Source: Dolomedes plantarius (lineage: Eukaryota > Arthropoda > Arachnida > Araneae > Dolomedidae). Taken from it: a DNA stretch of 64,000 nt. This document shows, piece by piece, positions 23,171 to 35,889 of this stretch. A model generated the notes under the pieces. That model saw only the letters and a program-made list of their open reading frames with translations. It was not told the DNA's origin and did not search any database. Made by a program: the position numbers and the translations under genes. The DNA is taken from contig OU015492.1 in NCBI GenBank assembly GCA_907164885.2, forward strand, positions 203,924,297-203,988,296, written 5' to 3'. The first letter of the stretch is position 1. Each line of letters begins with the position of its first letter.

Positions 23171-24886
23171 GCTTTCGTGAGTAAGATTAGTTATCTTTCA
23201 TTTGTCTAAAGAAAATCCCGTTACTGCAAATAATATTTCTGTTCATAGTAAAGGCTGTACAGTTTAAATGCTTCTCGTATCATTGATTGACTGGAGAATC
23301 GTAAAGTATTAGACAGTATACGAAACACATAATTTTTTTTCAGCACTCAGTCTTTAAGCAAATGTTTCTAATGAAATTCACTTGCTTGAAACCTTTGCAT
23401 CAATGAAAAGGGTTCGCAGTCAGACTAAATATACTGGAAAAGTTTTCTGAATGATTTAATGTCGGAAACTTGAACGTTACCCAAATTTTACAGAGAAAAA
23501 GGTCCCTTCTAAATTAATCTGAAATGGTATACAGACAATATCTAAGGTATAAAAATGACTGAAAATCATGAAGATTGTGAGAACTTGTACTTAGGTTTTT
23601 TTACATTAAAGATAACGTTTTGCTTTTCCGTTTCCTAGAGTCTCTCAAACTTTCTTTCTAAACTTTCTTCCTGAAGTACGAGAATAGAATTTAGATTTTC
23701 TCCTCAAATGAAATGTTCGTATTAGTTTTCGATCAAGTATGAATGTTTAAAAGGCAGTGCACTGAAGTAAAGAGGACTCGATCCCCATTGCTGGCTTATG
23801 GGTGCACCCAGTGACCAATAGTGAATATGTGCAGGAAAAAGCTAAATGCTTGAGAGAGCTACTTTTGTTTGAGATCACAAGTAATTAGTATTTAAACTCA
23901 TAGTTTCCGAGTATAAGAGTTTTAAACCAGACACATTTGAAGAGTTTAGTAACATTTTAAAGACAGAAACAAAGTATTTATTTCCTAAATGTTATTATTA
24001 CTGTTCATATTAATATTAGAGACTAACTTTACAAACTATTCAGCAATTTCTTCGAAATTATTATATTATTGTAACTTTTATCAACTTCTAGTAATAAAAA
24101 AATTGTAAAAGATTTTCTCTGTATTCTATAGTATTCTTTGAATGAACTGAAACACACTATCTATGTATTTAAGTTACTAATCCGATTCTTTGGGCAGTCC
24201 GTGAGAGAAAACTACTACATCAATTTACTTAACTTTGGTCTTAAACGAAAGATTGTAATCTATAGATGTGTCAAATTTGGTTTTTGTAAGCACAATTTCT
24301 ATTAATTAGTGATAATTTATAATTAAAAATTGCTTTCTGCGCATTTTCAGTGAAGGGGTTAAATCTAGCTATAGATACGCACTAAGTACGAGGCAGCATA
24401 AACACATTAATTTGTTTCTGCGCATGCTCAGTGACATGTTTAAATCTGGCTTTATATACTTATTAAGCCCGATGCCCTATAAACACGTTAATTTGTTTAT
24501 TCCGAGGAATCTCTCTAGTTCTCTCTCTCTCTGTCATTTTTATTTTTGATTATGTTTGGGAGATATAGAAGTAAACTTAACTGAAATGGTTTATTTCGTG
24601 CTGTTGAGTAACCCTATTTCTTTTTATTAGTTTCAATGGTAATTTTTGAAAGTATATTTATCTATTCTTAATATTATTATTTTCAGCATTTGGCAATGAT
24701 GTAATGAGTATAATTTGTGTGTTAGTGCATTTATATTTACTATCCAGCCGTCATGTTTTGAAAGGACACCAACTAGTACATTGTCGTGTTGCCTGTCCTG
24801 TTATTGTTTAATTTGGGCGTGATTCGCATTTACTTGGGTTAGTACATATAGTATGGTAGTTGGTTGCGTTGGGTTATGTTTATTTT
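23171..24886. other. No gene; one short duplication
   Basis: AT-rich. A diverged tandem pair lies at about 24335-24500 (TGCGCATTTTCAGTGA and TGCGCATGCTCAGTGA, each followed by GTTAAATCT.. and ATTAATTTGTTT). Confidence 0.45.
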
Positions 24887-26190
24887 GTTGAATCCAACCT
24901 AAAGCCCTAGACATTAATTCGCAAACGAACAAGTTGAGTCATATCAAAACCTTAACTAAAGAAAAAGAAACCTCTCTTTCGAGGAAAAGACTGAAACCAT
25001 TAATAACAATTAAAAAAACTAACTAAATAAGTTTAAATTTAATCTTAGTTTATTTACACATATACATTTTTACAAGTTATTTTATCATACTTTTTGATGG
25101 CACACTTAGCCATATACAAAATCATTTATCGATATCTTAACATTAAACTCAAACTACTTAACGAGGAAGTAGGGAGCGCACGACACTAACCAAAAGCTCA
25201 TTACATATTTAATTAATCTCTTTCCTATATTCTCCTGCTCTAAACATAAACAAACTCATTCAAAAACAAAAGGGACTGAGCTAAACAAATAACGTAGACC
25301 ACTCACTCAATTTAGATGACACATTCGCGGATCGTTGACTCCGTCCACTCGTCTATCTGGGGTCCGTGGGATAACTCCTGACAGAGCAGGGGGCAAACAC
25401 CTCTTGCTTCTGGTTTGGGATCAGGCCGTCTAATTCGTGAACCACAACAACCTTGACTCATACGTTTCTTCAGTCGCCTCTGTATTTTAGAACACTCGTA
25501 GTTCACAACACTCGTAGTTCACTCGCTCCAAAAAGTGTGGGGAAACTTCTGCACCACACGACAAAAACTTATTTTTAATGCAGAGATTCGGGGAACCCCA
25601 AGTTCGACCCAACCAGCAAACTCTTAGTCAAAGCAGGAGTTCGGGGAACCTTAGCTCAACCCGACCATCGAAGTCTCTCTCTCTTCTAAATTCGAAACCC
25701 CTATATATATATTTTCATCACTTCTTTCTCTTCCGTGATTCCTCCTTCTCATAAAACTTTTCAGCCATTCCGGATCCTGCAACATTTCTATTTGCCTGGT
25801 CATCTTAAATCTCATCTAATTGCATGCCCCTATTAGCCAGCGTACGCCCACAACAGATCCACACGCAATACCTCCCAAATTGTTTGCGGTTCCGCACTCC
25901 GCTTCGAGCGCTATAAATTGTTATACAAAGCATATTGTCTCATAACGTCAACCCAGACTCCAAGTCCTGCTTATTTCGTCTAGAATCAAACTTCCCGTGC
26001 ACACCGCCGTCGTAAAAACTCCTCTCGTTAACTAAGTCGTAAAACAGGACCGCTTCGCTCTATAATTACACTGTCTTGCTCAGCCGGCGTTTCCAAACTT
26101 AACAAATAAATGTAATGGTGAAAGCCTTCGATCAATTTAACCTCTTAATTTTTATGTAATTTTACACACATTCGAAGGCGCATCATTACA
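24887..26190 (-). other. Possible solo LTR or unrecognised transcription unit
   Basis: The stretch is more GC-rich than its flanks. Read on the minus strand it starts TGTAATGATGCGCC (26190), has a TATATATATA box near 25705, a 64-codon frame (25312-25506) and AATAAA near 25050, and could end GGATTCAACA near 24887. TG...CA ends plus TATA and a polyadenylation signal resemble an LTR. No matching direct repeat flanks it and no second copy exists in the window. The imperfect pair TTCGGGGAACC at 25588/25633 is unexplained. Confidence 0.2.
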
Positions 26191-28100
26191 TACATATTTA
26201 ATAAAATGATATTTAGCATAAATAATTATATGTTAGTAAACATTTGGAGTAAAAACTTAAGATATAGGTAAAATAAAGAATTTGAAATTGAAATGTCACT
26301 ATCCCACCTACTGCGTATTTCCCGTGAAATGAAAGAATTTGTAGCTTACGGCGTAATTAGTTCTCTTTTTCAACTGCAGTCAGTTTACTTTAAAAAAACG
26401 CAAGGGCTTTATTTTAATTATTCATTTAAGCCCTAGCTCGAGATCAATTTTCGAAAGCTTATGGAAATTCCAAGTAGCCGAATTTTGAGGCTGAGAGTGT
26501 GTTGGACGAATTGTAAGTCAGACGGGAGCGGAGATTGATGACGCTTACGTATAAATTAATATGAACAAAGCATAAGAGGCAGTTCAAATTACTTGAATAA
26601 GCGTACATGTAAGCGGCCCCATTTTGTCCCCTATACTGGTCACAGAGTTCAGTGTAGTATTATCACCCAGAGTGACTTTGTTGATCTTTGTCAAAGGTTG
26701 ACAAAGCTCACCATAAAAATTTATGGTGCGATATACATATCTTTGTATCGGAGGTTGTTGTTGTCTATAGGTTGTAATAGAACCTTAATAAATTGATGTG
26801 TGTAGGTGTTCGGGCAAGCAAGGAAACATAGAGAATTGGCCTTTAGCATACATTTATTCGACAAAACAAAAATGCTTTTAGAGTGAAATTAATAATAGAA
26901 TAAGGTTCCTCTTCATGTTATCACTTAATACATGAGGAATCAGAAGCAGAGACAAACTATTCAGTCCAAGCAATTTTTTCTAGGTTCTTTCGGGAGGTAC
27001 TTAGTACTGTTGAAGAATACAGCGATGAAGGATTTCGTTGACAGGTGCCCACATCATGTCATATTCAGCATCATGTCAGATTCCAGGAACTTCCGCTAGA
27101 CTTCAAGATAGCTCAATCGGCACACTATCGTCAGAGTTCCAGGGAACAGCAAGCGAAATCTTTCGACCTTCACTCGTTTTTTTTCTTCGAGGAGTTGTTG
27201 TACCTTTACGCCATTTTAGCTCGCTCCTTTTTCTCTCATTGGACAGTGGGCTGTCTTTCTCTTAGCATTTCTTGCCCTATTGGTCCCTTATTTCACTGCT
27301 CATGTTCACAGTCTACCAAGTACCTCCCCACCATAATTTTCGTTAGGGATACCACTTTGACCATAATCTGAAAGTTTTATTGTGGGCCATAAAATAACGT
27401 CACGATCTATTTTGCAACATTTATAGTCTTTTGATCGCTATCAATGGTCACACAGACAGATTTTTTCTTTTACGCCACCTTAGTGTTTGTTCCTCAAGTC
27501 TTTATTTATTTTTTACCTCTGGAGTTGTTATAAGAGTTTTATTATTGACCGTCTCTCGACCACACACCGAGGGGAATTATAACATTCATCGCTTCTACAT
27601 TGTTCCTACTGCCCCCTTAGCTGGAAGTGTGAGACTAGGTCCATATAGGCTTCGGGCTGAGTAGTGCGGCTCCGGTTTATAATGGCACTATAGAAGGGTT
27701 GGAGTCCGTCTTGGCTAGGTGCCATCACAATTTTGATCAAGCACATCTGGAGGGATCGTACCATCCCCACTCACTGACCTCATAGAAGACCTTTTTGTTC
27801 GACGTATTTACTTGGCCGATATCCGGCCTAGACACGAAGGTATTTAACGGCGCTTGTCAGGATTCGGTCGAATATCCTCAGTACCGAAAGCCGAGGCACT
27901 AACAATGGGCTACCTATGGCGACGTGCATAGGAGGTAAAAAGCACTAAGTCACAATAATTAAATTTTACAGGAGAGCTCAATTAACTCCATTTAGTGCTG
28001 TTTACCTCGATACAATGGTAGGGCATGGAACCGTTTTTAACTGACAAGGTCATTTCTGTATAAATATTCGAGTGAGAGCATTGCACCACTGAAATGAGTG

Positions 28101-28106
<6 letters not shown>
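26191..28106. other. No recognisable feature
   Basis: Mixed AT-rich and moderate-GC sequence. Overlapping short frames at 27038-27371 and 27431-27664 are not recognised. The block 27600-27950 has the look of a degenerate retroelement, but I could not assign it. Confidence 0.35.

Positions 28107-28176
<70 letters not shown>
28107..28176. repeat. (TA)n microsatellite
   Basis: About 35 uninterrupted TA units. Confidence 0.95.
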
Positions 28177-28188
<12 letters not shown>

Positions 28189-31100
28189 TGAAAGAATAAA
28201 GTTAAGAAATGAACTTGGTGCCTTTACCTCCTGCACACATATATATGCTAACGCAAGTAATTTTACCATTCCATATTCTGCTATTGTCACTGACCAAAAA
28301 TTGTCCATCGAGTCCATTGTGAAGTAACTAGGACATTCTACTTCTCACATTCAAACCTGTGAGCGCGTGAAACGTGCAGAACTCATACGCATTAATTGCT
28401 CGTTTTCGTGAGCAGATAACTCAAGTTTCTAGACTTCGATATAATAAAATGGAGATTTATAACTTTTTAAGTAGAATCATGTTCCAATTACTCGAATATT
28501 CTTTTTTCTCCTCTGTGAACGAGTGAACTATGTACGATTAACAAGCATTTGTTTCTCTTTTTCGAAGCCTGGGAAGGTAGCTCCACTTCGAGTTTTGGGA
28601 TAAAAGATAACTGCGCTTCAACGCACATTTTTTAAAATGCAAATGTGTTATTTTTGCAAATCCGTTTATTGAATTCAACTTTGCTACTTATTCACTAAAC
28701 CTATTGCAGCAATTATCTGCACTCCGTAGAATCACTTCTTAATAACGAGTATATTATTATAAGTATTTAATCGCAATAAGTATCGTATTTTTTCTTGATT
28801 GAAAATCGCTAGAAACGAATTATTTTATCTTTTCACATTGGATGAAAAGGGCGGACCAGAAACATGAGAACAAAATGCTATAAAAACAAACTGTAAGTAT
28901 GTCATTTGTTTTTCAGATCCAGGAATCCGTTTAAGGAAATGAAAGAAAACTACTAAATGCAAATTTCAGTTAGAGGCTTTTGTTACTGAGCCAGACATTT
29001 CAAACAAACTTCTTTGATAATTTTTTTCTGCTAATTCTGTATCTTTTGATAGTTAATGATAGTTTCAATAGATATATTAGTGAATAAATTTAAAAAGATT
29101 TAATGATTTTTCGTAAAGCATTTTGATGCAATGATTTTTTTAAACTAGTTAAAATGACGGCGAAATGATCCCGATTCTTAATGTCTTATTCGCTTGGTTA
29201 GTGGTCTAAATACACAGTTTTAATTTTCCTTCACGCAGATGGTTGTTTCAGTGGCGCTTGACCATTGGAGAGAACATATATGGAAAACTAGGATACATGG
29301 ACATTAATGTTTATGGTAGAAATACAACAACAATTAAAAGAAATTGTAATCAAAATAAATACACATTGTCAACAACCCGCATTCCAGAATGTAAAAAAAA
29401 ACAGGTATTCTCTTCTAACGAAACTACCGCGGGTTATCAACGTAGGATTACTTATCATTGCTTACCTCTTTTGTATGTATATATGTGTAGCGTGGAATTT
29501 GTCGCTACAGTTAGGTTGTGCTAATTTCGCCCTAATTTAAATGTAGAATTAATTTAATGTCAAGAAATATTTTAATTCCGTTACTTCTGAAGCAATATTT
29601 TACGTTACCAAATTTGTTTCTTAGTAATAACCTTGAATTCTGGGTGGTCTACCGTTAGCTACGGTTTTGCTTAATCTTTCAAATCTGATCGTAAATTGAA
29701 ACAGCTCGGCATTGTTAAAAAAACCATTTAGACTCTTTCCCAGGCAATTATATTTTACGGTTTCCTGTTTTTGGATAGCATGCAATGTGCCATCTTTTAA
29801 AATCCCATTCGTGAGCAGTTTTCCATTTACGCGGCGCTCTAGGGCACGTTTTTCAATTATCTCAACAAAGCATGTAGGCAGATAGGTTCGAAAAGGTACC
29901 CCCCATACTTGATTCAAGGCATTTGCAAGAAAACCATTTATGCGCAAAATCGCCCAAGTTTTGGTGAATTTTAACTATCGCCACGTCTCACCTGATCGGC
30001 CAATAACAGCTTTCAAAATCAACCGCGCTTTGCTTCACTAGCACATGGCTGCTACTTTTCTCCAGTTATCGCCGTTCTGCCAAAATGCGCATTCATCCTT
30101 CACCGAAGGGAGGCTACGTCGCTTGGCGTGTTGGCGCTTAACTCTATTGCAAACCTCTCTCTCTCTCCTACTGACTCGGAAAGAAATAGGATACACAAAG
30201 ATTCTTTTTCTTCTGAATATATAGATAGGCTTTTCAGAATCCCCTCCAGAAGATGGCATTTGCCTAGTTCTGGAGGAGGTTAAACCATTTTTGTATATGC
30301 TGCATTACATAGACCATGAGGGTCATTTTGTAGAACCTACTCTGCAATTTTTGTTAAGAACTTCAAAGCAGAAGTACAGTTGATGTACTAAAGAATATTT
30401 TTTTACTACGTAGTTACTTGAATAAAGAATAGTGTCGACCAAAGAGCATGTATTTGATTTAATTTTGTTTGACTTAATATTTACTGGGAAGGTAGTTTGG
30501 CGTTGGAAAAACCTGTGGTTAATGCAAAACCTTCGCAACCCTTTTCGACGACGATCATATTTCTTTGGCACAATAGAACTTCTAAATACTGGCTTCAAGA
30601 GGCTTTGCATTCTATATTGGTCATCATGGATCGTGCGAGATGATGTAGTTTTCCAGGGATTGATGATCAACAGGCATCTCATCATTTTTCATTCCGTTCT
30701 ACTACTTATGATCACGACGAACAATTTACGGCTACAGAGCATATAAACATTGATTCTCCATGACGAGATGAACTTTCGTCTTCACTTCTTCATAAATAAA
30801 TTTGCTGATGATAAGAACAGTCTAGTGAACTTTCTGCATGTTTTCATGATAACTTTCTTGTGAAAGAACTCTGTCGGAACAATTCATCATCTCAACTACA
30901 TAAGTAACTGTGGCCCTCTTGGGTATCAATAGTTGTATCTGAACAGTATAGGGTACTCTCCAACCTTCATCAGCCTTCATCTCTTAATTTAACTGTACAG
31001 AAAATGGTGCCAATACCATAATTTCTCACTACAGAAAATGATGCCGTAACTATCCCGTCAACTGATAAAGGTGACACAAATTTCCCTTCTACAGAAAATG

Positions 31101-31613
31101 GTGCCGTTCCAGTCCTTCGTCAACTGCTGCTTTCTAGTAAACCTTTTTCCTTTTAATTCTTATTATCTTTTGTATAATGTGTTCTTTTTTCTTATTTGTT
31201 AGGAGTATATGCATAATTTTAAGTATTTATGAGGTTATATGTATAGATATATAGTACAATATCTTGCATATCATTTGTGCAAAGGTATAAATAACTGTTC
31301 TAACACTAGTGTATTTTATTGTATTTTTTCTTGGTAATCTTAGTCAATGCTCTTAAAATAATCTACAATCTCATTGTAGGAAACAGAAGAAGAAAACTTC
31401 ATATGCAAATCAAAGTTCATGACGTCAAAAACCAGCAAAAGAACACAAGGGCGGAAATCGGGATGTTGCAGAAACGTCTATTTCAATGACTTAACCGTGA
31501 AATTTGATTGCTCAGTTATTCTTTTTGAGAAAAGGTAACTTGAAAATGTGACATTTTTTTGTAGAGATAAATAAATTTTTCTATCAATTTAAAAGTAGTA
31601 TCGTTAAGTCATC
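28177..31613. other. No recognised gene; several anonymous open frames
   Basis: Open frames at 29621-29947 (minus, 108 codons), 30038-30259 (minus) and 30323-30685 (minus) / 30432-30746 (plus) carry no motif I recognise. A 55-codon plus-strand frame starting at 30047 has a good ATG context but nothing else to support it. TACAGAAAATGGTGCC recurs loosely three times at 30995-31105. If a host exon exists in this window this is a possible place, but I cannot demonstrate one. Confidence 0.3.
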
Positions 31614-32436
31614 ATGACTACTAAAAATACATTTTCATGCCGTCTAACACCATTTGATGGTGATTCTGATCTACTAGACTTCTTTTTTGAGCAGTTGTCA
31701 GATATAAAAGAGCTTAATAAATGGTCAGAATATCAGGCTCTCATATTCTTAAAATCAAAATTAACTGGCAATGCACTTAAATTCTTTCTTAGTTCGGCAG
31801 AGGCCAGAGCATGTAAATCGACGGACGAATTTCAACAAATAATTTTCAATTCTTTTCAACCGGCTAATACACATTCTTTACGTGTGGCCGTGAATAACAT
31901 TAAGTTACTACCGGGTGAAAACATAAAAAAATTTGGCTCACTGCCTTGATAATTTGATTCGTAAAGTACATCCTAATATTACTGAGAAATCCCAATTGAA
32001 TTCCATCAAGTTTAGTCACCTCCTGAATGTGCTGCCTGCCGCCATGAAAATGAAAGTTTTGGAGTCTGGTCTAGACAATTTTGATGATGCTGTAGCAAAA
32101 GCTCAGCTATTGTAAGATATTCCGACACAATCTGAAATCTCAATGCCTTCTACATCTTCGCAACCTTCCTATACTGAGCTTGTCGCAGAAGTTAATGTTC
32201 TGAAAACTCAGTTAGTTGAGTGTAAAAACCCTGTAAATGTTGTGGCTGAACCACCTTCTAAAAATCATTCTTCTAGACAAAACAATTTTAGAAATAAGTA
32301 TAGACCACACTCTAAAAATTTCAAAGGTAATCTCATTAGAAAACCTCAGGTTCAATGTAATTTCTATGGAAAAGCAAACCATGTTTTCAGGAACTGCTGT
32401 CAATTTAAGAAAATGATATCTAGTAATACAGTTCAT
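31614..32436 (+). pseudogene. LTR-retrotransposon gag relic
   Basis: The reading starts MTTKNTFSCRLTPFDGDSDL and continues with a capsid-like stretch (FFFEQLSDIKELNKWSEYQA, then LKSKLTGNALKFF) typical of Ty3/gypsy-type Gag. A frameshift in the A-run near 31925 moves the frame. A TAA stop lies at about 32113. The third segment (from about 32143) ends in a basic region and a damaged zinc knuckle, CNFYGKANHVFRNC, where the second Cys of CxxCxxxxHxxxxC is Tyr. Coding is then lost in a (CA)n(TA)n tract. No protease or pol follows. The parent would have packaged its RNA and encoded capsid; this copy cannot. Confidence 0.75.
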
Positions 32437-32474
32437 TCACAGAGTAACTATATATGTATCCATATATATGTACA

Positions 32475-32475
32475 G

Positions 32476-32533
<58 letters not shown>
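32475..32533. repeat. (CA)n(TA)n microsatellite
   Basis: About 15 CA units followed by about 15 TA units, terminating the gag relic. Confidence 0.95.
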
Positions 32534-32535
<2 letters not shown>

Positions 32536-32901
32536 CCAGGTGTCTTATGTCACGGCACTCCATCTTAACTTTTTCCCTAAATAATTATTATTATAAATAG
32601 CAGTCAGAGAATAAAGGCCTGTGGTAAAGAACTACAATTAAAATACACCTAAGAGTTTATTTCCGAATATTAAACTACGACAATTCAATCCATATTAATT
32701 ATCTGCCAAACCATCATCTCGACACTAGCGATGCGTGACCAACCCGATCGAAAATCAATCCCTTCCTGCGTTAAAAACTTTTTCTTTCAAACCGTCTAAT
32801 GCAATAGCGCATGCGCTCATGACGTCTGCATGCCGTTGCACCAAAGATGAGGCCGGGGCTTCAAAAACTAATTACAAAATCATTTCCATAAAGTGCGAAC
32901 G

Positions 32902-32904
32902 ACC

Positions 32905-32983
<79 letters not shown>

Positions 32984-32989
32984 GAAGGT
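32902..32989. repeat. (TA)n tract bounded by inverted repeat
   Basis: ACCTTCTGTA (32902-32911) and TACAGAAGGT (32980-32989) are perfect complements flanking a (TA)n run, so the entire 88 bp can fold back on itself. Confidence 0.85.
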
Positions 32990-33465
32990 AGCGAGTTATA
33001 AAAAACTGAACATCTTAGGAGGATAAAGTAATCCTTATTTAATTTTTGTATCAATTAATCTAAGTTTTCTTTACCTCATATCTTTACAATGAAGATTTGG
33101 AGGGGAAAAGAAATATTTTTAGCTTAACAGTAGGCTTATTTTAGTTAAAAAGTTAATGTATTAAAATGTTATTAACGTAGGATTGCGTTCATCAATAACG
33201 GTCCTCCGGAAAGAAAAAAATCAGAGTCTGTCGCGAGTTATAATTTTGGCAGCGCGCCAAACCCAGTAGCAGTAAACAGTTAAACAGAAAAGTACCAAAA
33301 TGCGCCAAAAAAAGAGGTAAAGAACGATAAGTAATACTAAGTTAATAATTTAAAAAAAACTTTTTTTATTGTTTCATTTGAAATCTCCTCATGCACCATT
33401 TGGTATAACATGACGCTTAGAGAAGTAAGTGAAAACCACAAAACAAGAGAAATTAAAATTTTAAA

Positions 33466-33770
33466 TTACAAAAATTTAAATTCGCAAGACAGCAAGACTT
33501 TCAACACTCTTAACGAGATCAGAAAGAACAGGAGGCCAACAAATGGACAGACGTCTAAGTCCTTCTTTAATATAGCTCGGGCACTCGCATGTAATTTGCA
33601 GTGAAAAAGAAAATGTTGAACATCTTCATCAGCATCACCGCAAGCACAAAGTCCCCTGGTCACCAAATTAAAACGAAGCAAATAGCTCTTAAAATTTCCA
33701 TGGTCAGTTAATGGTACGTTAATAATCCACGGTAATTTCATTACAAGAGAGTTTCTGAAATTTTTTTTCT
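33466..33770 (-). pseudogene. LINE ORF2 C-terminal fragment
   Basis: The minus-strand frame reads WIINVPLTDHGNFKSYLLRF and then CACGDADEDVQHFLFHC. That is the C-terminal GHG...F..YL..F block and the CxCGxxEDxxHxxxxC zinc motif of RNase H-bearing Jockey/R1/I-type LINEs. After this it continues as RAILKKDLDVCPFVGLLFF and stops. There is no RT or RNase H domain upstream, so it is a 5'-truncated copy, as is usual for LINEs. Confidence 0.75.
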
Positions 33771-35065
33771 TATATGTTTGAATTTAAAAAAAAAATTAAA
33801 GAATGATGTCTTTAAGTCATAGAAAAAAAGAAATTTTAAAATTTTAATACCTCTTCAAACTTCTTTTTAACAACTGGTTTGGCAAGACTTCAATTTCATG
33901 GTTAATTTATTAAAGCATGCACGCGCACACGCAAACACACATATAGTGTATGTATATATACTTACCTCCGCTTCTGACCATTATACTTCTTCAGTTACAT
34001 AACCAAAGTTTCCTCTCATACGTTAAACATATATGATTTTTCTCTCTCTCCTGCTGCTTCCACTTAAAATTCCCCCCGTGATTAAAAAATTAGAATAAGA
34101 AGGCCCCTTACCTTTAAACTCTTTCTCGGCGATCACATCAAAACTTTTCAAAGTCAGGCATTAACTTTTGTGGAACTTCTTATTAAGGTTACTAACTGAA
34201 GAAATGTTTAATATCCCATTTCATATGCACAGACGAAGAGTGATTTAACACGTCTAGTACATTAAGCTCGTCATGTAAATTTTCAACAAGAGAGCATCTT
34301 CGTCTAACTTTCTGGTCAAAGGATAAATGTGAATTGCTAAAACGGGAAAAGTCTTGCGGATAATATTTTATTTTTCGGTGAGGGGCAGTAAAGAAAATTA
34401 TGTCATCACGAAAAAAGAATAGAATTTTGAGATTGAAAAATGAAAAATTCGGACTCTTTTATTCTGTTAGAAAAGAAAAATCAATGAGCAATCAGTTCTT
34501 AATAAAGTCACACCAGTATTTAAATTTTAAGATAAGAAAGAGAAAAGATCAATCATCGAATCTCTAATAATTCAAGAAGTAAAACCAAAGCTACTTTTGA
34601 GAGAAAAAATAACTTTTAAATTGAAAGTTAATCATAAAACTTTCATAGAATACTTAAAAAAAGATTGAAATATTCTATTCCACATTTTAAAGATTTAATG
34701 AGAGAATAGTTTATGTTAAATTGATTACTCCTCTATTTTGACATCTTATGTGACAGGCACGCGTCACGAACTTCGCACATCAGCCAATATAAGGTTTACT
34801 TAAGTGTGAATGAATAGGTAAATTATTGTTCATTTCAAAATGCTCTCATAGATTGTCAAGAAGATTGTCAGAGAAAACTTTTTTCCTTATTTGCTTCATT
34901 AGGCCTGTTTCTGATCCATTGTCACAGCTGTTTTAGCATTTTGACAGTCTACACAATCTTACACTTATTTTTAGGCCCAGGTGTGTGTATGTGTGCGTGT
35001 CGCTAAAATCCCTGGGACTGACGACTATCACACCCCAGTCCAGTGTACATATGAATACAAAGAAA
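33771..35065. other. No recognisable feature
   Basis: AT-rich. A (CA)-rich patch lies at 33915-33945. The stretch 35040-35160 leads into the next element. Confidence 0.45.
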
Positions 35066-35607
35066 TTATATATATAATAGCCGTTGTCTCTGTATAACTC
35101 TTCCGGGCTGTACTCATCTTTCAATTGAAGCCCCCAGTAAACAAACGGCCGGTTAGGTCTAATTTTAATTTCAGATGTGGATCAGATTTTTTTCTTACCT
35201 AAAAACTAATATCTTCTCCATCAAATCACGTTTGTTCAGCCTATTTTTCTATAAAACATTCAGAACTAAAAAAAATTGGATGCTTTTAGTTGTATATTTA
35301 ACAATTTTTAAAAATCTGTTTACTTTTGCGAGGAATTCTGAAAGTAAACAAACTTGAATGTGAATGAATCAAGTAGCCGAAGTATTCATATCACGTAGTG
35401 AGCTGAAAAAAACTGGATGGCAGTCTACTACTCCAATCGCATGAAAAACTAAATAAATAAAAAATAATGAAAGGGTGGGCTTTTACAAGGTGTGGATTAA
35501 ATGCAATATTGTTAGATAATTCGGGATATTTTTTAACTTTCATATACTTTTTCCATTATGGCGTCATTATTAGTATTATGAGGTCAAAATGACGGGTTAC
35601 CTTCTAG
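35066..35607 (+). mobile_element. Helitron-like element E, copy 2 (single 183-bp unit)
   Basis: Inverted relative to 13776-15050 and matching it nearly throughout: AATAGCCG, TTCCGGGCTGTACTCATC, CCGGTTAGG, TTTTTCTTACCTAAAAACTA and CAGTCTACTACTCCAATCGC. It ends with CGTCATTATTAG/TCAAAATGACG, a short spacer and CTAG (35604-35607) followed by T. Here the 183-bp block is present once, which probably represents the ancestral arrangement. Confidence 0.6.
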
Positions 35608-35624
35608 TAGAAATATAAATCACA

Positions 35625-35812
35625 CAAGAATTTTTATTAACAAACGATGACACCAGCGATGGACGCCGGGTTGCAACTCTCCTTTCTAGACGAGGCTCCT
35701 TTTGCATCAGAAGACTGATGAATTCCCCAGAATACAACCAAGTCTTATCCGGGAATCGAACCGCTTCTCCGGCGTGACAGGCTGATGCCTTAACCAGTTA
35801 GCCACTGGGAGA
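35625..35812 (-). mobile_element. tRNA-derived SINE, tRNA-Asp-like head
   Basis: On the minus strand the head reads CAGTGGCTAACTGGTTAAGG (A box) then CAGCCTGTCACGCCGG (anticodon arm resembling tRNA-Asp with GTC) then GCGGTTCGATTCCCG (B box), at about 35750-35812. A 110-bp body follows and the tail reads AATAAAAATTCTTG. There is no cloverleaf acceptor stem, so this is a retroposon rather than a tRNA gene. I found no clear TSD. Confidence 0.65.
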
Positions 35813-35889
35813 CTAGGTCCAGGCTTTCATGTTGAAAGTTAATAAGACTCTCTCGTTGATGGTAGAAAGGGTTTAACGCAATCATTTCA

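Noticed and set aside
35751..35812. Functional tRNA-Asp gene on the minus strand
   Set aside because: D, anticodon and T regions are recognisable, but the acceptor stem is absent and a SINE body follows.
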